A DNA stretch of 64,000 nt, from NCBI RefSeq assembly GCF_014217785.1, contig NZ_CP048814.1:4154001-4218000 (forward strand), in the 5' to 3' direction. Shown here one piece after another: positions 34,556 through 43,418 of this stretch. The DNA is from Rhodococcus triatomae (GTDB taxonomy: Bacteria; Actinomycetota; Actinomycetes; Mycobacteriales; Mycobacteriaceae). The position numbers and the translations under genes were made by a program. How positions within the stretch are numbered: the first letter of the stretch is position 1; each line of letters starts with the position of its first letter. The notes under the pieces are model-generated. The model ran no database searches. It saw only the letters and a list, made by a program, of their open reading frames with translations, and was not told the origin of the DNA.

Positions 34556-36408
34556 TGCGTACCCTTCCCGGAATGGTGGCCGAGCGCGCGGCGGCGTCAC
34601 CGGACACCGTGGCACTGCGGGTGAAGAGCCTGGGGATCTGGCAGGACATCACGTGGCGCGAGTACGCGGACGAGATCGTCACTGCGGCACACGGTCTGGC
34701 CGCTCTCGGGGTCGGGGCCGGGGACCGGGTGGGAATCCTCTCCGAGAATCGCCCGGAATGGTTGTATCTCGACCTCGGAACTCTGTCGCTGCGCGCGATC
34801 ACGGTGGGCTTCTACTCGACCAACCCGCCCGCCGAGATCGAGTACCAGGTGAGGGACGCCGGCGTCCGGGTGCTGGTCGCGGAGGATCAGGAACAGGTGG
34901 ACAAGATCCTCGCCGTGTGGGGGCGCTGCCCGGACCTCGACTGGGTGGTGTGCCTCGACGGCCGTGGCATGGCCGCCTACGACCATCCGAAGCTCCTGTC
35001 CCACGAACAGTTCCGCGCGGCGGCAGCCGAACATCGACGCACACACCCGTCGATCACGGACGATCCGCCGCGCCCGGATGACGTCGCCACGCTCGTGTAC
35101 ACGTCCGGAACCACGGGCCCGCCGAAGGGCGCCATGCTCTCGGTCGCGAACATCGACTTCGCCGTCACCACGCTGCTCTCCGCCGACGGCCTGTTCCAGC
35201 CGCCTCCCGGGCCGCGGGACGTGAGTCTGTCGTTCCTGCCGCTCAGTCACGTCGCCGAGCGCGCGGTCACCACGTGGACCAATGCGGCGTCGGGCGTGGT
35301 GGTGCACTTCGCGGAGTCCATCGACACCGTCGCGGCCAATCTCACCGAGGTCCAGCCGACCCTGCTGTTCGCCGTGCCCCGGATCTGGGAGAAGCTCCAC
35401 TCCACCGTTCTGGTGAAAGGGGCGTCGGCGTCTCCGGTCAAGCGCATCGCACTGCGGATCGCGACGGTGCTCGGCGGGGTCATCGCCGCCGATCGGATCG
35501 CCCACGGCGGCAGCCACACCGTGCGCTCCCGGGTGCTGTACGCCATCGGCTATCCGCTGGTGTTCCGTTCTCTACGCGACAAACTCGGGCTGCGGAAGGT
35601 GCGTGCGGCACTGTCCGGGGCAGCGCCGGTCTCGCCCGACGTGATCGCCTTCTTCCTCGGTCTCGGGGTCCCGATGTACGAGGTGTACGGGATGACCGAG
35701 AACTGCGCGATCGCCACGGCCAATCGCCGCGGCCGGGTCAAGCTCGGCACCGTCGGTGAGCCGGCACCGGGTATCGAACTGGAACTGGACCCGGACACCG
35801 GGGAGATCCTCACGCGGCACCCCGGAAACTTCGTCGGCTACTGGAACCGGCCCGAGGCGACGGCGGCGACCCTCGACGAGGCGGGATGGCTCCACACCGG
35901 CGACGTCGGGCAGTGGGTCGACGGAACCCATGTCCGAGTCGTCGACCGCATCAAGGACATCATCATCACCGCCGGGGGAAAGAACATCTCGCCGTCGGAG
36001 ATCGAGAACCAACTCAAGGCGTCGCCCTATGTGAAGGAGGCGGTCGTCATCGGTGATCGGCGTCCCTACCTGACCGCACTGATCGGTATCGAGTTCGACA
36101 CCGTCGGCGACTGGGCCTCCCGACAAGGAATCGAGTACACGACGTACCGGGATCTCGCGACCAAGCCCGAGGTCCTCACCCTCGTCCGCACGGTGGTCGC
36201 GGACACCAACACCCGGTTCGCGCGAGTGGAGAACATCCGCAAGTTCCGGGTCCTGCCGAAGATGCTGGATCACGACGACGGTGAGCTGACCGCCACCCAG
36301 AAGGTTCGGCGGGCCGCGCTGCACGAGAGATTCGGCGATCTCATCGACGACATGTACGCGGACGAGACCACGCAGCCGGGTGGAGACCTCGCGGAGGTGA
36401 CACCGTGA
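34555..36408 (+). CDS. AMP-forming acyl-CoA ligase in the ABC operon
   Basis: Long-chain-type acyl-CoA synthetase of 617 residues. YTSGTTGPPKGAM (near residue 182) is the AMP-binding P-loop, YGMTENCAI (near 380) the A5 region, and WLHTGDVGQWVD (near 444) with VDRIKDIIITAGGKNISPSEIE the C-terminal hinge and domain. It activates a carboxylic acid as acyl-AMP and then acyl-CoA. It is fused into a LivFGHMK operon by one-base and four-base overlaps, so it probably activates the imported substrate at the membrane. That suggests a fatty or aromatic acid, not an amino acid. GTG at 34552 is an alternative start. Confidence 0.9.
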   Translation: MRTLPGMVAERAAASPDTVALRVKSLGIWQDITWREYADEIVTAAHGLAALGVGAGDRVGILSENRPEWLYLDLGTLSLRAITVGFYSTNPPAEIEYQVRDAGVRVLVAEDQEQVDKILAVWGRCPDLDWVVCLDGRGMAAYDHPKLLSHEQFRAAAAEHRRTHPSITDDPPRPDDVATLVYTSGTTGPPKGAMLSVANIDFAVTTLLSADGLFQPPPGPRDVSLSFLPLSHVAERAVTTWTNAASGVVVHFAESIDTVAANLTEVQPTLLFAVPRIWEKLHSTVLVKGASASPVKRIALRIATVLGGVIAADRIAHGGSHTVRSRVLYAIGYPLVFRSLRDKLGLRKVRAALSGAAPVSPDVIAFFLGLGVPMYEVYGMTENCAIATANRRGRVKLGTVGEPAPGIELELDPDTGEILTRHPGNFVGYWNRPEATAATLDEAGWLHTGDVGQWVDGTHVRVVDRIKDIIITAGGKNISPSEIENQLKASPYVKEAVVIGDRRPYLTALIGIEFDTVGDWASRQGIEYTTYRDLATKPEVLTLVRTVVADTNTRFARVENIRKFRVLPKMLDHDDGELTATQKVRRAALHERFGDLIDDMYADETTQPGGDLAEVTP

Positions 36409-37358
36409 TCACCTTCCTCGATGCTCTGATCGCCGGGATCGGTCTCGGCGGGGTCTACGCGCTGATCGCGGTGGGGTTCGTGATCATCTTCCGTGCGACG
36501 GGCGTCCTCAACTTCGCGCAGCCGGTGTTCATGATCTTCGGCACCTACGTCAGCTATCTGGTCGCCTCCAGGTTCGGTCTGCCGTTCCCGGTGGCGGTGG
36601 TGTGCGCGGTCCTGGCGGGCGCCGCCGTCGCGATGGCGACCGAACGGGTCGCGATGCGCCCCATGATCGGTAGGCCGCCCTTCGCCGCGGCCCTGGTCAC
36701 GGTCGGTCTGTTCGCGGCCGGACTGGTCGTCACCACCAAACTCATCGGACACAACGTGATCAACTCCGGTGATCCGTGGGGACTGTCCAACTTCTGCGTC
36801 GGTGGGCAACGCCGCGCCGACGGCACGACCATCGCCGGCATGCCCGCCCCGTGTGTGGACGGTGTGACGGTCAACTACACCGACATCGCGAAGATCGTGG
36901 TCGCCGTCGTCACCATCGGAGCGCTCGGATGGTGGCTGGGCAGGTCCCGGTACGGCCTGGCGATGCGCGCGACCGCCATGGACCAGGAAGTCGCGCAGGC
37001 CCAGGGCATCCGTGCCGGTTCGGTGTTCGCCGTCTCGTGGGGCATCGCGGGTGGTCTCGCCGCGCTGGCGGGCGTGCTGATCGGCATGGCCCCGGGCGGG
37101 GTGTCCGCGCTGGCGGCCCTGATCGCACTCAAGGCACTTCCGGCGATCATCCTCGGCGGACTCGACTCGGTGAAGGGCGCGGTCATCGGCGGAGTCGTCA
37201 TCGGGGTGGTCGAAACGATGACCAAGGTCTACCAGCCGGGCGCGGCGCCCTGGCTCGGTGCGAACTTCGACATCGTCATGCCGTACCTGGTGATGCTGAT
37301 CGTCCTCATGATCCGGCCCTACGGGATCTTCGGAACCAAGGAGGTTCAGCGCGTATGA
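36405..37358 (+). CDS. livH: Branched-chain-type ABC importer, permease LivH-like
   Basis: Permease of 317 residues with eight or more hydrophobic segments: LDALIAGIGLGGVYALIAVG at the N-terminus and GRSRYGLAMRATAMDQEVAQAQGI near residue 180, the cytoplasmic coupling loop of LivH. LIALKALPAIILGGLDSVKGA near residue 238 is the other conserved region. The insert CVGGQRRADGTTIAGMPAPC (about 127-150) between membrane segments is extracytoplasmic and contains two Cys that could form a disulfide. The GTG overlaps the ligase stop by 4 nt (GTGA). Confidence 0.92.
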   Translation: MITFLDALIAGIGLGGVYALIAVGFVIIFRATGVLNFAQPVFMIFGTYVSYLVASRFGLPFPVAVVCAVLAGAAVAMATERVAMRPMIGRPPFAAALVTVGLFAAGLVVTTKLIGHNVINSGDPWGLSNFCVGGQRRADGTTIAGMPAPCVDGVTVNYTDIAKIVVAVVTIGALGWWLGRSRYGLAMRATAMDQEVAQAQGIRAGSVFAVSWGIAGGLAALAGVLIGMAPGGVSALAALIALKALPAIILGGLDSVKGAVIGGVVIGVVETMTKVYQPGAAPWLGANFDIVMPYLVMLIVLMIRPYGIFGTKEVQRV

Positions 37359-38572
37359 CAGTCGCGGAGAAGGACACCGACGGACACGCCACGCTGGGGT
37401 TGAGTGGCCGGGACCACGACGCGCGACGGGGCCGGGCCCGCGCGCCGCGGTCGCTGGGGTGGGGGCGTCCGCGGCTGTACACCGGGTACGGTCGGGAGCA
37501 GGGACTGTGGAACACGCCGACCAAGGCGTGGTGGACGTTCGGTGCGATCGTGCTCGCCCTGGCCGCACCGTTCTTCCTGAGCACCGACCTGACGATGCTG
37601 TTCGCCCTGGCCGCGGTGTACGCGATCGGCGGCATCGGGCTGAACCTGCTCACCGGCTACGCCGGCCAGATCTCGCTCGGGCACGCATTCTTCGTCGGGG
37701 CAGGCGCGTACACCGCCGCGGTCTTCGGTGGCGAGTCCTCCTCACGGGTGTGGGGCCTCGGCTGGGACATGGCGCTGTGGTTGCCGCTGTCCGCGATCAT
37801 CCCCGGCCTACTCGGACTTCTCTTCGCTCCCTTGGCGTCTCGGGTGCGTGGGCTCTATCTGGCAACTCTGACCCTCGCCCTGCTCATGCTCGGCGAGCAC
37901 GTGTTCCGGGAGTGGCGTTCGGTGACCGGCGGTGCGGGAGTCGGCCGCGCGCCCGCCACGCTCACCCTGTTCGGGGCCGATCTCACGGCGACGTACCGGA
38001 TCGGGCCCCTGCTGATGACCCGGCAGGTCACCCTCTACCTGATCTGTCTGGTCCTGTTGGTGGTTTTGGCCCTCGCGGCCCGAAACCTCGCCCGCTCGAA
38101 GGTCGGCCGCTCGTTCGCCGCCGTGCGCGACCGGGACATCGCCGCGGAGATCATGGGTGTCCCGCTCCAGCGGACGAAGACCCTCGCCTTCGCGTTGTCG
38201 TCCGCGTACGCGGGTGTGTGCGGCGCCCTGCTGTCGGTCGTGATCGGCCGGATCAGTCCGGACCGATGGAACTTGTTGCTGTCCATCGACTTTCTCGCGA
38301 TCGTCCTGATCGGTGGAATGGCGACGGTGTCCGGTTCGCTCATCGGCGCCGCGTTCGTCGTCCTGCTCCCACGCCTGATCGAGGAGACCGCGCACCTGCT
38401 CCCGTTCATCACCGGGCAGGGCGTGTCGGGTGCGGGCCTCACGGTCGACGAGTTCAAGACGGTCGTGTTCGGACTGCTCATCGTCCTGTTCGTCGTCCTC
38501 GAACCACGCGGACTCTTCGGTCTGTGGGCCCGAATACGCAACTACTTCCGAGCCTGGCCTTTCTCGTACTGA
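37355..38572 (+). CDS. livM: Branched-chain-type ABC importer, permease LivM-like
   Basis: Second permease, 405 residues. A hydrophilic N-terminus of about 60 residues precedes the first membrane helix. GGIGLNLLTGYAGQISLGHAFFVGAGAY near residue 88 is the LivM signature, and VGRSFAAVRDRDIAAEIMGV near residue 250 the coupling loop. The ATG at 37355 overlaps the livH stop (ATGA). The extended Arg/Gly-rich N-terminus is longer than in E. coli-type LivM and may be regulatory. Confidence 0.92.
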   Translation: MTVAEKDTDGHATLGLSGRDHDARRGRARAPRSLGWGRPRLYTGYGREQGLWNTPTKAWWTFGAIVLALAAPFFLSTDLTMLFALAAVYAIGGIGLNLLTGYAGQISLGHAFFVGAGAYTAAVFGGESSSRVWGLGWDMALWLPLSAIIPGLLGLLFAPLASRVRGLYLATLTLALLMLGEHVFREWRSVTGGAGVGRAPATLTLFGADLTATYRIGPLLMTRQVTLYLICLVLLVVLALAARNLARSKVGRSFAAVRDRDIAAEIMGVPLQRTKTLAFALSSAYAGVCGALLSVVIGRISPDRWNLLLSIDFLAIVLIGGMATVSGSLIGAAFVVLLPRLIEETAHLLPFITGQGVSGAGLTVDEFKTVVFGLLIVLFVVLEPRGLFGLWARIRNYFRAWPFSY

Positions 38573-38620
38573 CATACCGACCCGATACCCGACACAGCCG
38601 CCACAGGAGGACACCAACCC

Positions 38621-38680
38621 CCACCCACCGCTTTCGGGAACCACCCACCGCTTTCGGGAACCACCCACCGCTTTCGAGAA
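38621..38680. repeat. Three 20-bp tandem repeats before the substrate-binding lipoprotein gene
   Basis: CCACCCACCGCTTTCGGGAA stands at 38621-38640 and 38641-38660; the third copy at 38661-38680 differs by one base (GAGAA end). The array ends 14 nt before the ATG of the lipoprotein gene, immediately upstream of its GGAGG. Confidence 0.95.
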
Positions 38681-38694
38681 TCAACGGAGGAACG

Positions 38695-40002
38695 ATGTCG
38701 AAACGCACACCATCACGCGTCGGACGCCGAGCACTGGCCGTCCCCGCAATCGCCGCGGTCGTCTTCGCCGGGGCGTGTTCGACCGTCGAGGAGTCCGACG
38801 AGGAGACCATCGGAACGGGGGTGACGTCGGAGCCCTGTCCGGACGCGGTCAACCCCGACAACGGCTGCATCTACCTGGGTGTGCTGTCGGACCTCGAGGG
38901 CGGACCGGTCGCGGCGCTCGCGGTGCCGATGAACGAGGGCCAGATCGCGTTCTGGCGCACGGTGAACGAGAACGGTGGAATCGGCGGGTACGACATCGAC
39001 GTCACCGCGAACACCCGCAACACCGCCTACGACCCGCAGCGCCATGCCGCCGCGTACCAACAGATCGAGCCGAACATCCTCGCTCTGGCGATGAGTCTCG
39101 GCACGATCAACACCGAGGCGGTGCTCGATCAGATGGACGCCTCCGACCTGGTCGCGGTGCCCGGTGCGTGGTGGTCGGGTTTCCAGTTCCCTGACACCGA
39201 TCTGGGGCTGATCCTGGAATCGGGATACTCCTACTGCACCGAGTCGGTGATCGGCCTCGACTGGTTCGCGGAGACACACGGGAAGCCGGAGACCGTCGTC
39301 ACCGTGGGATTCCCCGGTGACTACGGCGGAGACTCGGCCGAAGGGGCCCGGCTCTGGGCGGAGGCCAACGACGTGGAGGTGTCGGCCCAGATCGACAGCG
39401 CGCCCAACCAGATCGCCGGAAACCAGGCAGCGGCGATCGGACAGATCGTCTCGCTCCAGCCGGACGTCGTCCTTCTCGCCGTGACTCCGGCGGAGGCGGC
39501 GGAGATCGTCGCCGGTTCGGTACAGGCCGGGTATGCCGGCCGGTTCATGGGCTCGGTACCCAGCTTCAACCCGGCGCTGCTCAACACCCCGGCCGCGGGA
39601 GCGTTGACGTCGCTCTACAACCACATCGGGCCGTGGCAGGGCTGGGACGGCGACAGCGAGGGGATCACGGCGATCAAGGAATCGACCGGCGGGACCCTGC
39701 CCTCCAACCAGGGCTACCTGTTCGGATGGACGCTGTCGTACCCGATCAAGGCGCTGCTCGAGAAGGCCGCCGACGAGGGCACGCTCACCCGTGCGGGGCT
39801 CAGGGACGCAGTGGAAGGACTCGAGGTCGACTACCAGGGAATCCTGCCGACTGCGACCCTCGGAGAGCAGCCGAGTCTGGACAGCCAGTCGGCGACGATC
39901 TCGGTCCCGGATCCGGCGGTCGAACTCGGAGTGCGCACTCTCGTCAACGACTTCCGTGCGAGCACCGAGATCGACTACTCGGGACCCTGCTCCGACTCCT
40001 GA
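38695..40002 (+). CDS. livK: ABC importer substrate-binding lipoprotein (LivK type)
   Basis: Periplasmic-binding-protein type 1 of 435 residues. The signal ends in the lipobox FAGAC with Cys28, so it is a lipoprotein. GVLSDLEGG near residue 64 starts the first lobe; the second lobe carries TVGFPGDYGGDSAEGARLWAEA near residue 203. It has four more Cys in the mature part (NGCIYLG, YSYCTE, and GPCSDS at the end), some of which may form disulfides. It closes the importer operon, 122 nt after livM, behind three 20-bp repeats. The ligand is not predicted; the ligase in the operon argues for a carboxylic acid. Confidence 0.9.
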   Translation: MSKRTPSRVGRRALAVPAIAAVVFAGACSTVEESDEETIGTGVTSEPCPDAVNPDNGCIYLGVLSDLEGGPVAALAVPMNEGQIAFWRTVNENGGIGGYDIDVTANTRNTAYDPQRHAAAYQQIEPNILALAMSLGTINTEAVLDQMDASDLVAVPGAWWSGFQFPDTDLGLILESGYSYCTESVIGLDWFAETHGKPETVVTVGFPGDYGGDSAEGARLWAEANDVEVSAQIDSAPNQIAGNQAAAIGQIVSLQPDVVLLAVTPAEAAEIVAGSVQAGYAGRFMGSVPSFNPALLNTPAAGALTSLYNHIGPWQGWDGDSEGITAIKESTGGTLPSNQGYLFGWTLSYPIKALLEKAADEGTLTRAGLRDAVEGLEVDYQGILPTATLGEQPSLDSQSATISVPDPAVELGVRTLVNDFRASTEIDYSGPCSDS

Positions 40003-40020
40003 CTCCCGTCTCCCGGTAGA

Positions 40021-40057
40021 CCGCGGCCCCTCCGATCGACGATCGGAGGGGCCGCGG
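40021..40057. terminator. Terminator after the ABC importer operon
   Basis: A perfect 17-bp stem (40021-40037 with 40041-40057) with a 3-nt loop GAC. It lies between livK and the convergent hydrolase gene. Confidence 0.9.
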
Positions 40058-40083
40058 CCTGTCGAGAGGGTATCGGGGAGGAA

Positions 40084-41121
40084 TCAGGTGGCGCTGCGTT
40101 CGTCGGAACCCATGGCGTCGAGCACGGCCATGCGGGTGGCGGCGCTACCGGTGATCACGGACTCGCCGACGCCGGAGATCAGCATCTGCCGCCAGCGGGC
40201 CTCGTCGTACACGAGCGGGCGGGTGGACGAGAGGAAGTCCTCCACCACTTCGAGGAAGTGCATCGGGTCGTCCCGGAAGGGGAAGTGACCGGCGCCACGG
40301 AAGATGTCGAGTCGTGAATCGGGCATCGCGGCGTGGGCGAGATGGGCGTGGCTGACCGGTATGACCGAATCCTGGTCGCCCCAGATGAGCTGAACGGGGA
40401 GATTTTCGGTCAGATAACATCGGTCGAGCATGGTGACCACCTGGCCGCGCCAGTCGACGACTGCCCGCAGGGTGCGCAGATAGGCCTCGTACGCCGTGGG
40501 GTCGGGGAGTGCGGACAGGACGCGGACCAGATCCGGGGTGTCGTGCAGGATGGCGCCGGGGCGTAGCGACGTGCCGTGCAGGGAGGACAGCGCGGAGCCG
40601 ACCAACTGCACCAGCGGCATGGCACCCGGGATTCGCAGAAGCTTGAGGGCCTCGTTGGCGATCGGTACGGACGCCAGCCTCAACAGGGGGTGGACGTCCT
40701 TCGTGACGCCACCCGCGGACACGAGGATGAGGCGGTCGACCATCTGCGGAAACTGGTACGCGAACTGCATTGCGACGCCGCCGCCGAGCGAGTGGCCGAC
40801 CACCGTGACGTTCTCGACGCCCAGGGTGGACAGCAGATCACGCATCCCGTTCGCGTACGCGGCCACCGAGTAGTCGGCGCGAGGCTTGTCGGAGCGACCG
40901 TGACCGAGCAGGTCCGGCGCGATCACGGTGTAGTTCTTCGCCAGGTGGGGGATGATTTCCGTCCACGTCGACGAGTTGTCGCCGATTCCGTGCAGAAGCA
41001 GCAGCGCCGGCCCCTCGCCCGCCATGCGGAACGCCCGCCGGTATCCGTGGATCGTGCGGAACATCATCCGAGGTTCGGCATCCGGTACCGGCCTGAGTGG
41101 ACGAACGCGAGGTCTGCTCAT
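40084..41121 (-). CDS. Alpha/beta-fold hydrolase
   Basis: Hydrolase of 345 residues. The oxyanion loop is LLLHGIGDNSSTW near residue 43, and the nucleophile elbow is VVGHSLGGGVAMQ with Ser near residue 114. Asp in IWGDQDSVIP (near 252) and His in FRGAGHFPFRDDP (near 280) complete the triad. A cap of helices lies between the elbow and the Asp. The ATG at 41121 has GGAGG. By position next to a PAC2 protein it corresponds to Rv2715 of M. tuberculosis (from memory). The natural substrate is not deducible. Confidence 0.9.
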   Translation of the reverse strand: MSRPRVRPLRPVPDAEPRMMFRTIHGYRRAFRMAGEGPALLLLHGIGDNSSTWTEIIPHLAKNYTVIAPDLLGHGRSDKPRADYSVAAYANGMRDLLSTLGVENVTVVGHSLGGGVAMQFAYQFPQMVDRLILVSAGGVTKDVHPLLRLASVPIANEALKLLRIPGAMPLVQLVGSALSSLHGTSLRPGAILHDTPDLVRVLSALPDPTAYEAYLRTLRAVVDWRGQVVTMLDRCYLTENLPVQLIWGDQDSVIPVSHAHLAHAAMPDSRLDIFRGAGHFPFRDDPMHFLEVVEDFLSSTRPLVYDEARWRQMLISGVGESVITGSAATRMAVLDAMGSDERSAT

Positions 41122-41323
41122 CTTCGCCTCCTGCACCGAGTCGTCGGTCCGGGTGAACCGCCGTCTCGATCGGTTGTCTGTGGCCCGAGGTTATTGCACT
41201 CGGTGCGGATGGACAACGTGAAGACTGGACAACGGTTCACTTTCTCAACCAACCGAACCCGCGGTGCGGATGGTTCACAGGTTCAACCTACGCGCCGGTG
41301 TCCGGTTCGTCCTGTCGAGCGGC

Positions 41324-42280
41324 TCAGTCGTTACCAGGTTGTCCGTTACCGGGCTGTCCGGGGTCGTTACCGGCCTGTTCGGCGAGGAACTGCTCGAAAC
41401 GAGCGCCCAGTTCGTCTCCGCTGGGGAGCTCCTCGTCACCGGCGAGGAGGCTGGACTGCTGCTCCTGGGCGGTGACGAACGCGTCGTACTGGCGTTCGAG
41501 TGCTCGCACCACCCCCTCGATCTCGGCGTTGTCGGCGACGTGCTCGTCGATCTGCTCACGGACCCGTGCGGACGCCTCACCCAGAGCGACCAGCGGAAGC
41601 TGCAGGTCGGCCACCTCGACCACGTTCTCCAGCAGCGTCTCCGCGGCCGCCGGATAGTCGGTCTGGGCGAGATAGTGCGGGACGTGCACGGAGAATCCCA
41701 CCGCTTCGTGACCGTGCTGTGCCATGCGCATCTCGATGAGGGCGGAGGCGCTCCCGGGTACCTGGATCTCGCCCGGCCAGCTGTGATGCCCTGCCACCAG
41801 GTCCTTGTTCGTCGAGTGCGCGGTGAGACCCAGCGGGCGGGTGTGCGGAATGGCCATGGGAATCGCGCTCAGTCCTACCGTGCGCCGAACGCCGAGCTGT
41901 TCGGCGAGCAGGCGCACCGCCGTCACGAATCGCTCCCAGCGCAGGTCCGGTTCCACGCCCGCGAGCAGCAGAAACGGTGTTCCCGCCGTGTCGCGCAGTG
42001 CGTAGAGGTTCAGCTGTGGGGCGTCGTACGCCGAGAAGTGGTCGGTCTTGAACGTCATGGTGGGTCGGCGCGAGCGGTAATCGACCAGCTCGTCCACGGC
42101 GAAGGACGCGACGAGTTCCGATTCCAGGCTCTCGCGCAGGTGGGTGGTCGCCAGGCGGACCGCGTGCCCGGCGTCGGAGAATCCCTCGAGACCGTGGATC
42201 AGAACGGGGCCCTGACCGTCCTCGGACGACAGTTCGGGCCCGGGAAACTCGAGTTCGTACATCTTCGACTGCTCGTCCAT
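41324..42280 (-). CDS. PAC2 family protein
   Basis: PAC2-domain protein of 318 residues, related to proteasome assembly chaperone 2 folds. LIHGLEGFSDAGHAVRLATTHL near residue 25 and LLLAGVEPDLRWERFVTAVRLLAEQLG near residue 105 are the family core. The C-terminal third is acidic and helical (EQIDEHVADNAEIEGVVRALERQYDAF) and ends in a Gly/Asn/Gln tail. The ATG at 42280 has AAAGGG upstream. The next gene downstream is the hydrolase, 202 nt away, the same order as Rv2714-Rv2715. Role unknown. Confidence 0.88.
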   Translation of the reverse strand: MDEQSKMYELEFPGPELSSEDGQGPVLIHGLEGFSDAGHAVRLATTHLRESLESELVASFAVDELVDYRSRRPTMTFKTDHFSAYDAPQLNLYALRDTAGTPFLLLAGVEPDLRWERFVTAVRLLAEQLGVRRTVGLSAIPMAIPHTRPLGLTAHSTNKDLVAGHHSWPGEIQVPGSASALIEMRMAQHGHEAVGFSVHVPHYLAQTDYPAAAETLLENVVEVADLQLPLVALGEASARVREQIDEHVADNAEIEGVVRALERQYDAFVTAQEQQSSLLAGDEELPSGDELGARFEQFLAEQAGNDPGQPGNGQPGND

Positions 42281-42554
42281 GAATGACCCTTTCCACGTGT
42301 CTGCGAATCCCAGTTTCGCCCAGTTGGTGCGCGTGGACGAAATCGGGCTCCGCGCGGCCGGCGTCACCGCCGGATCCTGTCGGAGACAACGTCGGCGACA
42401 CCGCTCGTGATTCCCGCCCGAGGCCCGTGTTCGCTACGGGCGAGATCGTGGCCGCGGGCAGTCCGCCACCCGCCGACAGGTTGCGCCGTCCAGCCGAATG
42501 GTTGTGGCACCCTGGCGGAGGAACTGACTGCCCGGTATCTCGGTGAGGAGCGAC

Positions 42555-43271
42555 GTGAACTGTTCTCGACTGCGCGGTTCCCGACTGCGTGTTCGCGTCC
42601 TGGCCGGGCTCTCTCTCGCGCTGGTGTCCGTGGTCGCGGCCGTGGGATGCGGTCAGACGATCGTCGGTACGGCGACGGCCTCGGAGGAGATGGTCGACGG
42701 GGCCCGCGGGGGCGACCTGTCGGGGCTGCTGCTCGACCCGGCGGCCTTCCCTCCGCAGTACCCGGCGATCGTGCTGCCACCGTCGGCCGTCGCACAGGCA
42801 GCCCCCGATCTGACCGGCGTCCCCCCGGGCGCGGTGGTGGATCCCCTCGAGTGCATGCCGGATGTGCAGGGCTACGGCCCCGACCGGACCGTGATGGCGG
42901 TGGGCACCGACGAGACGAGTCGGTCGACCATCACGGTGGAGGTGGCGCGGGTTCGGGAATCGCTGCCGGAATGGACCGAACGACATCGCGAATGCGAGGA
43001 CATCACGGTGAGTTCGTCGGGTGCGACCTCCGAGGTGCAGACGCGGAGCACCCCGGCGCGGCCGGTGAGCGCCGAGGATTCGGCCGCTCTCCGCCGGACG
43101 GTGACGTCCGGTGGGGAAAGCACACCGGTGCGGCAGTCCATGCTCACACTCGTCGCGCAGACGGAGGACATCCGAGTGTTGGCGACGTTGATGTACTTCG
43201 GTGACAGACAACCGGATACGGCCGCGCTCGACGACGTGTTCGTCGAGGCGATCGGCGCGGCCGGCCTCTAG
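42555..43271 (+). CDS. Putative lipoprotein
   Basis: Exported protein of 238 residues. A signal sequence (RVRVLAGLSLALVSVVAAV) ends in the lipobox VAAVGC with Cys33. The mature part has no family I recognise: it contains PAVFPPQYPAI-like Pro segments, GAVVDPLECMPDVQGYG and a two-Cys pattern (LECMP and RECED) that may form a disulfide. The layout resembles mycobacterial Lpp/LpqX-type sensor-like lipoproteins, but this is only an impression. The GTG at 42555 was preferred over 42543 because GAGGAG precedes it. It lies upstream of the DUF4192 gene. Confidence 0.75.
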   Translation: MNCSRLRGSRLRVRVLAGLSLALVSVVAAVGCGQTIVGTATASEEMVDGARGGDLSGLLLDPAAFPPQYPAIVLPPSAVAQAAPDLTGVPPGAVVDPLECMPDVQGYGPDRTVMAVGTDETSRSTITVEVARVRESLPEWTERHRECEDITVSSSGATSEVQTRSTPARPVSAEDSAALRRTVTSGGESTPVRQSMLTLVAQTEDIRVLATLMYFGDRQPDTAALDDVFVEAIGAAGL

Positions 43272-43418
43272 CACTGCACCCTGACAACTCCGCGGTCGTC
43301 CGCCGTCGCGTGCAGCAGTTCGGCGGGGTGTCGTCCACAGGTTTTCCCGTTCCCCAACGACGTGTCCGGACAGCCCCTTTCCGGGTGTGTCGTCGTGGCG
43401 GGGGGAGACGGTGGGCCC

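Noticed and set aside
38621..38680. Possible CRISPR array
   Set aside because: The three 20-bp units are contiguous with no spacers and no cas genes are present; it is a simple tandem repeat.
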